DNA from: Lepiota brunneoincarnata
Lineage: Eukaryota; Basidiomycota; Agaricomycetes; Agaricales; Agaricaceae
Assembly: GCA_023014365.1 (NCBI GenBank)
Contig: JAEBUN010000001.1
Coordinates: 3,596,001-3,660,000 of the forward strand
Direction: 5' to 3'
Length of the DNA stretch: 64,000 bases
Each line of letters starts with the position of its first letter. The stretch's first letter is position 1. The position numbers and the translations under genes are program-made. Below, piece after piece: positions 43,192 to 58,326 of the stretch. The notes below the pieces were generated by a model. That model was not told where the DNA came from. It did not search any database and worked only from the letters and a program-made list of their open reading frames with translations.

Positions 43192-46100
43192 ATGGGGCAG
43201 AACAGCTCTCGCACCAGACGTCCTCGACCACAGGAATCCCTTTCTCAAGATACAGGTCCATCAACGCTAGCGCCACAGCAGTCTACAACACCACCTTCCG
43301 GTGACCACCATCACATCCAACTGCTCACGGAACCGCAGCACCCGGAACCAGAACCAAGGCCAGAGTCAGAACCCTCACCCGAGCACGATTGTCCTTCGCA
43401 GAGCATAGGCCGATCCTCCGTGCGCAGGAGTTTGTTGAACCTCATCAAGCCGAACATTCGGAGCCGTAGCCGCGTCGACAGTGCCGGGAGCAGTATCAGT
43501 GCCCGCCCGCATAGGTCCTGGCGAGGCTCAAAGAGATGGTCAAAGGCACCTCCGGACCTTGCAGCTCCTCCTTCTCCTTGTCCGTTGGATGACCACCCTA
43601 CCGGTGGTGGTGGTGGTGGTGATGATGATGATGTTGTGGCGGCGGGGTCATCTTCCGCAGTGGTGCCTTCTGCTACGACTCCTGCTGCACCCCCCGCCAT
43701 GACTACCACTATCCCTGAGACAACGGAGAAGGGCAAGGAACCTGTGCGGGAGGATACTGTGACTCAACCTGTGGCGATGGACGAGATTGCATCAGGACGA
43801 GATCTTTTGTCTACACAGGACCTTCATCCACAAGCTCTGCAATCCACGGTATCATTTTCCAACACCAGTGAGAGCCAAACTCACCTGGAACCTTGGATGC
43901 AGGCGCAGTCGCAGACCATCCCCATACCAGTCGTCCAGCAATCGTCACTCGGTTTTGAACCCGGACCCACGACTATGAACCACTCAGACAGTAGCATGCG
44001 AGAATCGGAAGATGTTGCGGTCGTGACTTCCTCGCCCCCAGCAACCGTTGAGCTTCCCACCGAGCAACAACAGGCAACAGCTTCTCCGGATCAGCAACAT
44101 CGATATGGACCGATGCAGGGACAGGGATATGGACAAGCGCAGCTACCGGTCAACCCTGCGAACAGGCAGTTCCCTCCACCTGGTACCCTTGTCGTTGTTC
44201 AAGGTATTGTGCACACCACCGATGCCCCACGCTCGGCCCTGGATCGCGGTAGCACCATCCAATCGAACGCGACTACAAATAGTGGCAATGCCGCCACGAC
44301 CGGGCCCCGCTCGCATCCTTCTCCTTCTTCTGACTATTCCAGAAATAGACTCTCAGCGCTTCTTGGAAGGTCCAGCTCGCGGCCTGCAAGTAGGATATCT
44401 GACCGTGCTCCTGGTGTTGGAGAGGAGGATGTAATAGAGTTGGGGCCTTCGTCATCATCGTCTTCGTCTCCGGCTTCTGAGTCTACTGTGTCGTTTGGGG
44501 CTGGTCGTACTGACGTCAATGCGCCCACGTTGGAGGAGTTCCTGCCAGAACGACAACCGCAACAAGAACGCGAACGCGAATGGCAACAACCTCCTCCCTC
44601 TGAACACCCCAACTCTGGAATCTCATCGAATAGCATCGACGTTCTGGGGACATTGCTAAGGTTCGTATCTTTAATTTTTAGCTCATTTCCGCAGTGGTGT
44701 TAATTGGACCATATATAGTGTTGCGGCTGCAGCCACGGCAGCTTCCCTACTCACAGGTTCGTCAGAGCCAATCCTCTCCTCCGGCCTCGCACCTCCAACT
44801 CCCAACTCAACCAACTCCTCTTTTCCTTCTTCCCCTTCTCATCCTGTCCCTCCTCCTCCCCCTCCTCCTCCCTTCATCCCCCCTCCTTCATACACGCGAC
44901 CCACAGGCATTGGCGATATGTCGCCTGCAGGACGTGCAGAACGCATGCGACAGGCGTGGAGCACCATCAGAGAGCGACTGGGGTTACGAGCGAATCCTAC
45001 TAGTCCTAACACTAGTACGACGGGTAGACCGAGGGAGAGGAATCAGGGATTTATGGATACGAGGGAGCAAATGTTGGCGGAGATGGCCAGGGCATTTAAT
45101 ATCGGACTTGGGTTAGGACCGAATGGGAATGGGGATGTGGAGGAGGGGCAACAGCAACAGCAACAGAGTGACGAGGGTGGGGCTGTGAGGCCTGGTGGAG
45201 ATGGTGCTGGGAATGGGGCCGGGAATGGGGCCGGGAATGAGACGGAGGGTGATGCGAGGAGGGAGTCTCGACCGTTGCCGCCTGAAGGGAGCTTTGACAG
45301 GTTTTTGGTGGAGTTGCAAGCAGATTTGAGGATTGCCCTATCCCAGGAGCAGCAGCAACGGCAGCGGCAGCAGGAGCGCGAACAGGAGCAAGAGGATGAG
45401 GAGGGTGAGCGCGAGGGTGAGGGTGAGAGACGGGCTGTTGAAAGCGGGGCTCCGACTCAGACGGCTGTGGATGTCGGGGAAGGGTCGACGGCCTCGTCCT
45501 CATCAGCGTCCACCGACCCTACACCCAATGACGATGACAGGGATATGCCACCGCTGCAGGATCTTCCTTGCTTAGACTCGGAATCTGAAGAGGATGGGTC
45601 TCCTGAAGATGGTCAGTACTTATGTTACGCTTTTTGGTAACCCGGCTTATTCTAATCACGAAGTAGACTTTTCGTCTGCTACGACGTCACCTCCACCCGC
45701 GGTCCTGGTAGAGCCACCTGTGCAACCTCAACCTCAAACGCAGTCCGAGTCCCAGGCGTTGCCTGGGCCCAGTACGGGCTCGAATTCGACTATGGACGCC
45801 TCCGGGAGGATCAACTGGTGGAGGTTGTATCGATTCCCACCTATTACGTCTACCCGACCGGGGCCAATACCGATTCCAGTACTGGCACCTTCACTCCCTC
45901 CTAATCCTTCATTGCTATCCCCTGTATCCTCGACCTCAACCTCCGCCCGACCGTCTTCAGAAGCACCGCGTGCCTCAACATCCAGCACACCACAATCCGC
46001 GGTCGGGGAAACCCCTAGAAATGACTCTGCAAATAACAATAACACGGTGGTCCCGGTCATTATTGTTGGCCTACAGTCTGTGAATGTACCAAATTGGAGA

Positions 46101-47122
46101 CCTGTGGTGCCGATGGATGGAATGGAGGGAGCCGATGTGTTTGGCGAGGGACAACCCAATCACAACCCGAGCGCCCAGACTCGTGATCATGACCAGGTTC
46201 CGCCTCTGCAACCGCACTCACCGGAATGGTTTGAGGAGGATGAAGAGGAGGAGGGTACGTTTGGGAACCAGAATCGTGCTGTGCAGAGTGATAGCACTTT
46301 GGGTGACTTCGCCGAGACCCAGCAGCAGCAGCAGAGGAGAAGTAGAGGCAATATGCGAGGATGGCAGAGTCGTGCTGCGAATGCGCTTAGAAATTTGCGG
46401 CCTGGGGGGAGCAGACGAAGTCAAGGTGCTGAAGAAACATCAGAGGTGCGGCAGCAGGAGATGGGTGGTGTGGGTTCGAGGACGTTCTTGATCTATGTCA
46501 TTGGTGGTATGCGTCTCCTTTTGTTCTCTAGTCCTGTGAGAGAGACTGAGTTTGTCCCCTAGGGTATTACCCGCCCGACCATAGTATCGTTACAGGAGGT
46601 CCGGATAACTTGGAATCATTTGAGGCGTTGTTGTGAGTCTATCTATTTCTGAACACTACTAGAGCTCACACTTGGCCGCAGGGAACTCGTCGAGCTGCTA
46701 GGCAGTATCAAACCGCCTACTGCGACAAAAGAGGAGATTGAAAAGTCGGGCTTAGAGGTTATTAAGCCTTCACAACTGAGTCAGTACGAGCGGGACGGCA
46801 AGGTTGCGTCAAATTGCACAGAGAGGGTGCGTTTCATTATTTATTCTCGCCTGTCCACCTTGTCACTGATGACATTGGTGCAGTGTTTGATTTGTTTGGA
46901 TGATTATGAGAAGCAAGATGAGATTCGCGTTATGGGTTGTCGGCATGCGTTCCACAAGGGATGTGTAGACAAGTGGCTGCAGACGGGGAAAAACAATTGT
47001 CCTGCTTGTCGGACCAGGGTACGCGTTTGAGGCTCGAGTTCACTTGTGTAATTTATCTCACTTTTATTTTACAGGGTGTGTCCACGGATGGACCTTCGAG
47101 TTCGCCTCAAACTGTCTCTTAG
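43192..47122 (+). CDS. large RING-H2 ubiquitin ligase, possibly N-myristoylated
   Basis: Seven exons: 43192-44660, 44719-45611, 45667-46506, 46563-46632, 46682-46826, 46884-47018 and 47075-47122, 3600 bases, 1199 residues, introns of 49-58 bases, all phases consistent. The N-terminus MGQNSSRT has Gly2 and Ser6, as expected for myristoylation. Most of the protein is disordered: Ser/Pro/Gln-rich, with poly-Gly, poly-Asp, poly-Gln and poly-Pro runs. A short segment SVAAAATAASLLTG is mildly hydrophobic. A conserved block (YYPPDHSIVTGG, ELVELLGSIKPPTATKEEIE) precedes the RING-H2: CLICLDDY...CRHAFHKGCVDKWL...CPAC, spacing C-x2-C-x13-C-x1-H-x2-H-x2-C-x11-C-x2-C. It is likely a membrane-tethered E3; substrate unknown. 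Confidence 0.85.
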
Positions 47123-47281
47123 CTCAAAAAAATTGCTTTCGACGATACTGCATTTAATTTGATACTTACCACTCGTTTACTCTTTTCCTTTTCCTTGTCG
47201 ATAGTCATCTGTATGTCTAATACATGGCTGTATTCTAGAACCCAACTTGCGTGAGCATGTGAAAGTGGTGATTGCACGCTT
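47123..47281. other. short spacer between RING and ETFB genes
   Basis: 159 bases. Must contain the RING gene 3' end and the ETFB promoter; AATTTGATACTT-type AT-rich sequence is present at 47150. Confidence 0.4.
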
Positions 47282-48425
47282 ATGGCGGCACCACCCGCCT
47301 CTTCAACCCATCCACCCACCACGATGAGGCCTTCTGCCGTCCGGCTGCTCAACATCCTCGTTCCCGTAAAACGGTGTGTATGCGCTACTCGATATTCTCT
47401 TCAACACAAACTGAAGTGACCGGCACAGTGCAGTGGACTATGCAGTCAAGATCCGGGTCAACCCACAGCAGACAGGCATTGACACCAATGTTAAGCATTC
47501 CATGGTACGTCTGCACAACACCGCTCTCTACTACCTCCTGAGCCACCTATTATGTCGTTCAGAACCCGTTTGACGAGATTGGTGCGCCCAGCCTGACTTG
47601 ACGGCTTCTGGAATCCTACCACTTACACACCTCCTCTTCGTCACAGCCGTCGAGGAGGCCATCCGCCTACGTGAGCGTCTCAAGGATGAAATCAAGTCAA
47701 TAAAAGCCATTACCATCGGGCCCCCCAAATCCGCCGACACCCTCCGCACCGCTCTTGCCATGGGCGCCGACTCTGGCATTCACGTCGAGATACCCGAATC
47801 CGCACCAGCGCCCGAGCCGCTCGCGGTGGCCAAGACGCTCAAAGCGATCATTGAGAAAGAGAAGGAAAAGGCCGGTGGTGTGGATTTGGTTATTCTGGGC
47901 AAGCAGGCGATTGATGATGATTTGGGGTTGACGGGGCAGATGCTTGCTGGGCTGCTTGGATGGAGTCAAGCGACGTTTGCGAGTAAAGTTGACGTTGATG
48001 TTGGGAAGAAGGAGGTGGTTGTGACTAGGGAGATTGATGGTGGTGGGGAGGAGGTGCGGTGTCGACTGCCTTTGGTTATTACCACTGACCTTCGGTGAGT
48101 GCTGACCCTCATGATGTGTCTCAAAACTTTTTGAACGACTAGTACCTCGTGCTCTACAGTTTGAATGGTGAGCGGATCTACCTAAAACTCGTCATTCCGA
48201 CGCTAATTTTTTATAGAACCCCGTTACGCTTCATTGCCCAACATCATGAAAGCCAAAAAGAAGCCTATCGAAAAGCTCAAGCCGTCTGACCTAGGAGTGG
48301 ATCTGACACCCATCCTCGAGATTCTCAAGGTATCAGAACCTCCTCAACGCGTTGGGGGTAGCAAGGTCGAGTCTGTGGACGAGCTCGTCGCAAAACTGAA
48401 AGAGGCTGGCATCACCGTTGCTTGA
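47282..48425 (+). CDS. ETFB: electron transfer flavoprotein beta subunit
   Basis: Mitochondrial matrix protein that, with ETF alpha, carries electrons from acyl-CoA dehydrogenases to ETF-ubiquinone oxidoreductase. Exons 47282-47372, 47429-47514, 47563-47581 (19 bases), 47647-48094, 48160-48167 (8 bases) and 48217-48425: 861 bases, 286 residues. The order of residues fits the family: [36 protein letters not shown], the signature [14 protein letters not shown] with [32 protein letters not shown] and [11 protein letters not shown]. About 20 extra residues precede the conserved start and are Ser/Pro/Thr-rich, compatible with a targeting peptide. The 8-base exon encodes only the Leu-Asn of DLRLNEPRY; skipping it would shift the frame. 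Confidence 0.93.
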
Positions 48426-48750
48426 TGGGACCTTGTTATCGATACACAATGCTCTACACATCATATTCGCATAATAATAGGTGTCGAATACATTTTTTAA
48501 TCTGAACCTATTCTGACCTGTGTAAAGGCCAAGTCTGACAACATTATTGAGTGCCCTGCCACCTGTTTGCTTTCAACCCCCCTCTACGCTCTAACAAGGC
48601 CACCCTGCCTGTCAATCCCCTCAGGACTACAGGGAAAATTTACTGACAATGTGAGGCCAGTTGTCCTTCACGTGAACTCGCACCACCACACGTTCTAGAC
48701 ACGTTGGGATGACCACGCTTTTCTACAATGCAGTAAACCAACGCTCTTGA
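48426..48750. other. convergent intergenic region ETFB / AFG2
   Basis: 325 bases between two gene ends. AT-rich AATAATAGGTG near 48473 may serve ETFB polyadenylation. No gene. Confidence 0.5.
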
Positions 48751-51807
<3,057 letters not shown>

Positions 51808-52188
51808 CTACGAGGTCTCGATAATTCCGCCGAGGCTCTGCGAATCGTATTGGTTCGGGGGTGTGATCCAGTCGGAGCGTCCCTTATCTTAGCTCAGCGT
51901 AAGCCTGCTGGCTTACATCCACTGAAGTAACGCAGTTCCTCACTTGTCCTTTTTGGTACTTCAACCAGTCCCTGCACGCGAGGTAAAGGGACACGGAAAC
52001 GAAGCAAGAGAGAACCTTTGGGACTTACGAGTGGGGCCTTCGGATACCCACCGTTCTTTATTGATTGTTCAGCTTGGAAAAAGAACAAACCAGAGAGGAT
52101 TAAATTGTTCTTATCAATTCACACTCAGCTACGTGACAAGACCAATCCGTGACGTAACGTTCGTTCACTGGTAAATCCTATCCCTTCC
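51808..52188. promoter_or_regulatory. divergent promoter region AFG2 / PIG-T
   Basis: 381 bases between two opposite ATGs, so both promoters lie here. A palindromic CGTGACAAGACC...CCGTGACGTAACG area at 52130-52165 includes TGACGTAA, a CRE/ATF-like site. No gene is supported, although a minus-strand frame 52088-51894 is open. Confidence 0.45.
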
Positions 52189-54120
52189 ATGAAGCTGGCC
52201 CTGGGCTGGCTGTTACTTATCTCTTCTGGCTATACCTTCGCATATGGTCTGAACACGGAAATATTCGATGAACAGCTCAGAATAAAACCTCTGCAAGATG
52301 GCCGAGTCTCGACGACCTTCTCATTCAAAACCGTTGTCAAAGGAGCATCACCAAGAGACCCAAGAACAATAAATGCGCAAGATGCCTGTACGTCAGTTGG
52401 AAAGCCTCTAGCAACATGAGCTTATATTTTCTTGGAAGCCCAACACTATGTTTTATTCCCGTTGACCTTGGGACAGATTCTCAGGGAGTACGCGGTGACC
52501 GAATTGCACCTCACATTAAATGCAGGGAGTTGGGACTACAGCCGCTGGGACTATCCCGAGGAGAAGCACGTAGGTCCTGGCGCAGAACTATGGGCATGGA
52601 TGGGTACTGGTGCCCCAACAAGGTACGCATTGTAGGCATCATTATGGACAGTTTCCGCTTGCTCACTCATCCAAAGTACGGATGAGCGTTGGAAAGGCTT
52701 GCGCAATGCCTTGGCTGGGCTATTTTGTGCCTCTCTTGGTTCTCTTGACGAGCAACGGACGACATCGCCCACACGTTCATATTTCCCTGAAGGTGTTCTT
52801 CCTACTTGGAATGGCAACGGGACACATGAGCTACGACATGCGTCGCTACCTTCGGAACATGTTTGCACGGAGAACCTGACGCCATTCCTTAAACTCCTTC
52901 CATGCAAGTCGCTATCGGGCATTGCTAGCCTTCTGAACCCCCATCGTTTGTTTGATGCAGACTGGCATGGGATGGGCATTCATGTTCTTTGGCTTGGCGA
53001 GGCTGGGATCGAGGTCCGTCTCACCTTCCAAGCCGTAGTAGATCCGCTACGTTTGTCCGCCACCAACAAACGCGGTATGTTAATTATATTCCACCATGTG
53101 CTTGTTGTTTACCCAATCCAGACTGGTCTTTTCACAACCTTTTTGGTCGCAGCATTGAGAGGAATTGTCCAGCGGCAAATTCCAGTGGCGTCTTGGTCAC
53201 CTTACCCAGCACTACCGCTTACAGCATCACACCTGATCTCTCCGCGGTCAACGGTTCGCAAGCCCTCTACGATGTGCTTACTGGTACGCCGAGCACCCGC
53301 GTCAAACAAGGGATTAACTTAACTCATGCACAATCCCAGTCCAGAAACCACTGAATGTTGCCATGCACTGGCCAGATGGTTTCCAGTACCGTAAGCATGA
53401 GTGCCGACATGTTTCCTCATAATCCACTCGTTGACCAATTTCGTAGCGACTTCTTATGCTTCCTCAGCTCCTTTTTCCGTCGTTCGAACACTACGAGGGA
53501 TTACTCAGGCCAACGGTAAGCTATCCATTGTACTGAGAAATCATCAAGAAACACCACAGTCTTTGGTCTACCTTGAAACTATGCCCTGGCTCGTTCAGTT
53601 CTACCTCCATACTTTACAGGCCCGCGTTTCGGGTCTTGCTCGCAGTGAGTTATAGCGTTTCTCCCATCTCATACATGATTTAATTGCTCTCGGCCCAGAT
53701 GATATTATATCCGATATCTCCTACACTCCTCCAGTGCCTCATTCACGTCCCACCACTTTTCAGGCGGTGCTTCACCTACCAGCTAAGAGCGTTACACATC
53801 TCACAATGGATATCGACAAGGCATTTCTACGATATACCGAACACCCGCCCGACGCACAACGTGGGTGGGACCTTCCACCAGCGGTGCTGACCCCCTTAAT
53901 CATTGGCACCGATGTTAACGGCACAAATCTGCCTGGCGGGTATAGATTGGGTGATCCTATCTACACGTCAACCCTACTCGTCGACCTCGCCACACCTGAC
54001 TTCAGTATGCCCTACAACGTCATCATTTTCACTTGCTCTTTGATGGCGTATATTTTTGGGACTGTATTTAATTTGTTGACAAGGAACTTTGTTGTGGTAG
54101 ATCCGAACCAGACCCAATGA
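52189..54120 (+). CDS. GPI16: GPI transamidase subunit PIG-T (Gpi16)
   Basis: ER membrane subunit of the GPI transamidase, stabilising the Gpi8 catalytic subunit. Exons 52189-52387, 52439-52622, 52677-53074, 53122-53283, 53340-53390, 53447-53644 and 53699-54120: 1614 bases, 537 residues, all phases fit. The signal peptide is MKLALGWLLLISSGYTFAYG. Diagnostic blocks: HYVLFPLTLGQILREYAVTE, LHLTLNAGSWDYSRWDYPEE, LWAWMGTGAPTS, LRNALAGLFCASLG, WHGMGIHVLW, RTLRGITQANG and TYPS-like PYNVIIFTCSLMAYIFGTVF, the single C-terminal membrane helix. The short lysine-free tail ends VVDPNQTQ. N-glycosylation sites occur (NGT, NSS, NGS). Intact in this sequence. Confidence 0.94.
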
Positions 54121-55590
54121 TCGAATTATCGCCTATTCCGATACATATCCCCTCTTGCAATCCCGACGTTATTTCGCGCTTTCTCGGCTCAAACCGCTTA
54201 CTCGGAAAACGGATGTGATTGTAGATAGGCGTGATAAGGCGCCGATTTCGGGTTGCAGGCCCTTTGTCCAAACCGGCCATGAACTCCGAACCGGAGAAGG
54301 TTATCTCAAATGCCCAGGCAGAGGTAGTAGCCGACCAAAAGGAAGCCCGGAAGCCACAGTTCCATATCGTATCTCTGCTGTATCCCTGACTGGTAATGAT
54401 GATACCCCAAATGTTTAGGACGTGAGGAAGCAAGGAGAAAAACGGGCTTATGAGTACTCCGAGGGTTGCTTCTTGAGTCGAGAACAGCATGGCTTGACGG
54501 GCTTTGGTTTTGTTTCCGCGGGGGGGTGGAGGGGGGGGGGGGGGGCCGTCATACGGGAGATATCAACCGGAGCGCTTATCGCCCAGAGCTTCGGAGGGGG
54601 AAGATAACGCATTACCAGGTCGTAACCCCCCAAACGAGGAGACATATTCCGAGACTGAAGGTCTGATTATCCATTATCTTTTCATCATGCACTCCACTAT
54701 TATCGATTGAATGGGTTGAAATGGACTTGGTAGGGGGGGGGGGGGGGTGGTTGATGAGGATGCTCTTTTTGTGTGAAAGGATAAATGTTAGGCTAAGTTC
54801 ATCCTTGCGGGAGAATCGGTGATATGGAAGATTCTTTCCGGGGGTTTGTAATTTGCCACCAGAGGATAGCGGGATTCCAAAGGGAGAGAGAGGAATGCCG
54901 CCCCCCCCCCCCCCCTCCCCTCTCCGACTTCTTCATGGGAAGCATTCACACGGCATGTTGAGCCCTACTATGGCACCACGATAACACATTCAATTGAGCG
55001 AGGCAACACGAGTGATAACAGTACGAGAAAGAGAGGCAAGATTAGCAAACTCTGATCGGTCATTCGTTGCTTGCTCTTCACGGGTGATTGAACTGCCCTG
55101 ATATATTGGTAAGTGCGGAGCTTGTAAATGAAAATGCAGTTCAACAACTGGGGGGACTGAAATGATTCCACAAGTACAGCAACAGCACAATTGGGGAGCG
55201 GGAGATGAAAATTTGAAAGCAGATTAGAACAATACAAAAATTTACGGCATGTTTTTGAAAAACAGGACATAATTGGTCACATGGGAAGCAATTGTCACCC
55301 CCCCGGTCTCACGGCCAGTGAGTTCAACCGGTCTCTTTGGAAGTGATGCATTGATGTGGCTCGGAAAGACTGGCGACTATCTTACCAAATTGCCGCGTGT
55401 CCCCTCCCATCTTGTAGATTCACTGCTTCTCAATCTGCAATGAACGGCAAGTTTGAAAGCTGTGGAAATCGGCGCCCCCCTTGCCAGTAGTATTTGAATA
55501 GACATGTTCAAGATCCTTTTGCTCCTTGCCCCCTCCCCTCCGTTCAAAACCCTCGAGCACGTCCCCTCTCTCTCCCCTTATTTGACTTTC
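54121..55590. other. intergenic region with long G and C homopolymers
   Basis: No gene. 15-base homopolymers stand at 54531-54545 (G), 54733-54747 (G) and 54901-54915 (C). Pyrimidine-rich sequence at 55520-55590 precedes the next gene. Confidence 0.6.
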
Positions 55591-56043
55591 ATGTGCCAAC
55601 AAGTAGCGTATGTATCTTCATCTCCTCGTTCAATGTGGGCCCTCACTGATGACTCACACCGGTTTCATAGCGAAGGAACAAGATGGCAACGTTGCGGGGT
55701 AAACCGTGTCTACAGCAGCTCAACTACCCACTTAGGCTTACACCACCCCCTTCCCCCACCCCCACTCTAGCACTTTCAGCGGCATCTTGTCGTCGCGATC
55801 GTGGACTGTACGTCTACTAGCTGCGAGCGAAGCTATCTCCATCCCCCAAACTGCCGACAGCCGGCATGCATCAAAGTGGGTCCCATTGTCTTTGTTAGCC
55901 CTTTCTCAAGGCCGCTAATTATTATTTTATTTTTCGTTCAGATTTTTGGAACAGAAATTGAAAGAGATATAGACACCGTTGACGAATTCTGCTTCCAATG
56001 TCGATATGCACAATCCCGGGCTAATGGAACAACCCCAGCTTGA
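55591..56043 (+). CDS. small cysteine-rich protein, 83 residues, four exons
   Basis: Found only by splicing: exons 55591-55607 (17 bases), 55671-55698 (28), 55771-55875 (105) and 55942-56043 (102), all GT-AG with donors GTATGT, GTAAAC and GTGGGT, 252 bases in total. The protein reads [60 protein letters not shown], then DTVDEFCFQCRYAQ and a short tail. Eight Cys and several His are arranged in pairs (CTSTSC, CRQPAC, CFQC), suggesting zinc binding. It resembles a small family I have seen repeatedly in agaric genomes and that has no described function. The preserved phases over four small exons argue for a real gene. Confidence 0.72.
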
Positions 56044-57247
56044 CCAAGCGCGCATACACTCACACACTTACCCCCAAATAATCAGAAGCTTTTTGCTCCA
56101 CACCATTTCTGTGATACCCATGCAAGCATGTATTGTAGTTTCCTTGTATACTGCCCCAAACCAAGTACCTTTTTTTTTATTTTATTCGATGACGCGGGCG
56201 CCGTTACCCGGAAGTAAGGAACCGGTAAACAATGATCTGCTGATCTGCTGATCTTCCTGGTTGGTAAAGAAAAAAAGTCAGATCACAGAGACCCTACCTC
56301 GTGTTCTCGCTCATTTCCACACCCGGCAAGTCACACGGGGGGGGGGTGGTACCATTTGGGATGTCTTGGACCGTTGCCATGACGTATGTGTTAAGATGCG
56401 CACCTCCAGCCGAAATCAGAGATAACAGCCTGAAAAGAAAACAAGTTTGTTCTTTGGGGACCTCGGACCAGGTCTATACCCAAAAGTCAGGCACGAGGAA
56501 AGTCCACACAAAAAGGCAAGGGTTCCTATCAGTTCTTTCCTTGTAAGGTTGGTTACGAGCGATCGCCCATAACTGGTTATTCGGCACTGCCGTGTATTCG
56601 TGTCTCCCCATCAAACAACGGTTATCGAACCTCACCCTCATAACCCGGCCTAGAGAATGTGTATGGTATATCCTATCTTGGCGACGGTTATACATTCAAC
56701 CCCTCCGATTGGGAGTCCAGCCACACAATGAGAACACAACGCGGCCCATCAGCTGTTCCCACCATCTCGAGTGAAGGATCATAGCAGGTAATATACAGCA
56801 GTCTCCCGTGGGACAAGTCCCGGTTATCCCATTCTAGTTGTTATTATTAGAATGACGTCTTTGATAGACCCAGCGGACGCAGAGATGTTCAGGTGGTACA
56901 GTCCATGAGAAACGCAGAAGGTGGCAGCCTGTTTGGACTGTTTACACCCGGTGGTGAAACGTGGACGGACACAACACCCATAAACGATCAGAAGCTCAGT
57001 CATGTTTATAGCATCGCGGAATCTGGTCCATCAAGGGGATTTGTTACTTGAAGGAACGCGGCACGGAGAAGATCATTGAACGGGGAGGGTAATGCTATAT
57101 GTGTTCAGGAGTTTTGCGCCAAGTGAGGACATGCGCCGGTGGGCGGTCACGTGGGTTATACCAGCCAGTTCGCTGTGAACCAAAGCAGACCAAACAAAAA
57201 ATCCCTGCTCCCCGACCCTCTCCGACCGCCGTCCAGCACATCCCACC
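56044..57247. other. intergenic, no gene seen
   Basis: Short frames only. A G-run lies at 56337-56347. AT-rich TTTTTTTTATTTTATTCG near 56170. Confidence 0.5.
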
Positions 57248-57679
57248 ATGTACGCCTCCCTTGTTCGTCGCCAGCTTGGAGGCCTTGTTCCTCCAAAGAT
57301 TGCCACTCCCAAACTTGTTGTGCGTTGATGGTTGAAAAAAAAAACCGTGGAGAGAGGGTATAAGCTAATGACGGTTCTCCCAACAGTCGGGGGGCTCTGG
57401 TGCCGGCCTAGGTCCTCTCGTCGATTTCTACTCCAAACTTCCAAAGGGGAATACTGTACCACGCATGAGTGGTATAAAAGGCCGCTTCTTCAACGGCAAG
57501 AACGCGTCTGGCACACCGCTCGTTGCCCTCATCCTCACCATTTTCGGCATCAGCTACACCCTCGACTACAACAGTGCGTTCCGCTGATTTGAACCGTCCT
57601 GACCATCATGCTTATTTTATTATTTTCTTTGTTGTATCCAGTGCATTTGAGTACGAATACTCCACCAATCACGCATTAA
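57248..57679 (+). CDS. ATP17: mitochondrial ATP synthase subunit f
   Basis: Membrane-domain (Fo) subunit f. Exons 57248-57319, 57387-57573 and 57642-57679: 297 bases, 98 residues. The protein starts MYASLVRRQLGGLVPPKIAT (basic, compatible with mitochondrial import). It continues GPLVDFYSKLPKGN, SGIKGRFFNGKNASGTPLV, the single membrane helix ALILTIFGISYTLDY and ends MHLSTNTPPITH, where the Met is split by the last intron. All these blocks and the length are as expected for fungal subunit f. It was hidden because no single frame exceeds 60 residues over it. Isolated, with more than 1 kb of non-coding DNA on the left and 3.6 kb on the right. Confidence 0.92.
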
Positions 57680-58305
57680 TGTCCCCCCCGATCCTGATGA
57701 ATATTTGGTTAGAACATCACAAGAACAACGCCCACTGAAGTGCAGCCACAACTCCGGGAGTGTGAGATCACTCGGTATAGTTCGGGGGTGGTGGTCTTTA
57801 TGGCATAGATTTATACGCAAAATGGATTTTTTAATTTTCTGCCCCAATGGTATATAGACGACGAAGATTTGAAGATCCTAACGATTGACTTGTTGCGGCG
57901 GTTGGTCGGACAAGAATATGCGGCGGCCCCGTGGCTTTCGCGTCCAAAGGAAGCGACGACATCTTTGGAATCACACCATCGGCCTTGCAAGTCTGCAGTG
58001 GAACAACCAGCTAGCTAGCTTTTGCCACTTTATTTTCGTTCTCACCGACCAAACCAATGGGACGTCAAGCCCATGCATTCCTACGCAAGGGTTGGGGGGT
58101 GGTGGAAATGCTTCCTTGCTCCAGGTGTCAGACTAAAAGCTGCAAAGACTCTCATCTGCCATGTCGATTCCTTGAAATGACGTTTGTTTGAAATCCAAGG
58201 ACCATTCCGAGGTCTAACTAGTGTTCCAGGTGATGAGTCACCTGAGTTCTCTCCCCTCCCCCCTCCACCAAAGTTGTGGCTACACGGACGGAACCAAAGC
58301 AAATC

Positions 58306-58326
58306 GCACACACACACACACACACA
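58306..58326. repeat. (CA)n microsatellite
   Basis: About ten CA units in a row. Confidence 0.9.

Noticed and set aside
51894..52088. Additional N-terminal exon of AFG2
   Set aside because: The frame is open, but no donor/acceptor pair joins it in phase to the conserved N-domain, and a stop precedes the ATG at 51807 in the gene frame.
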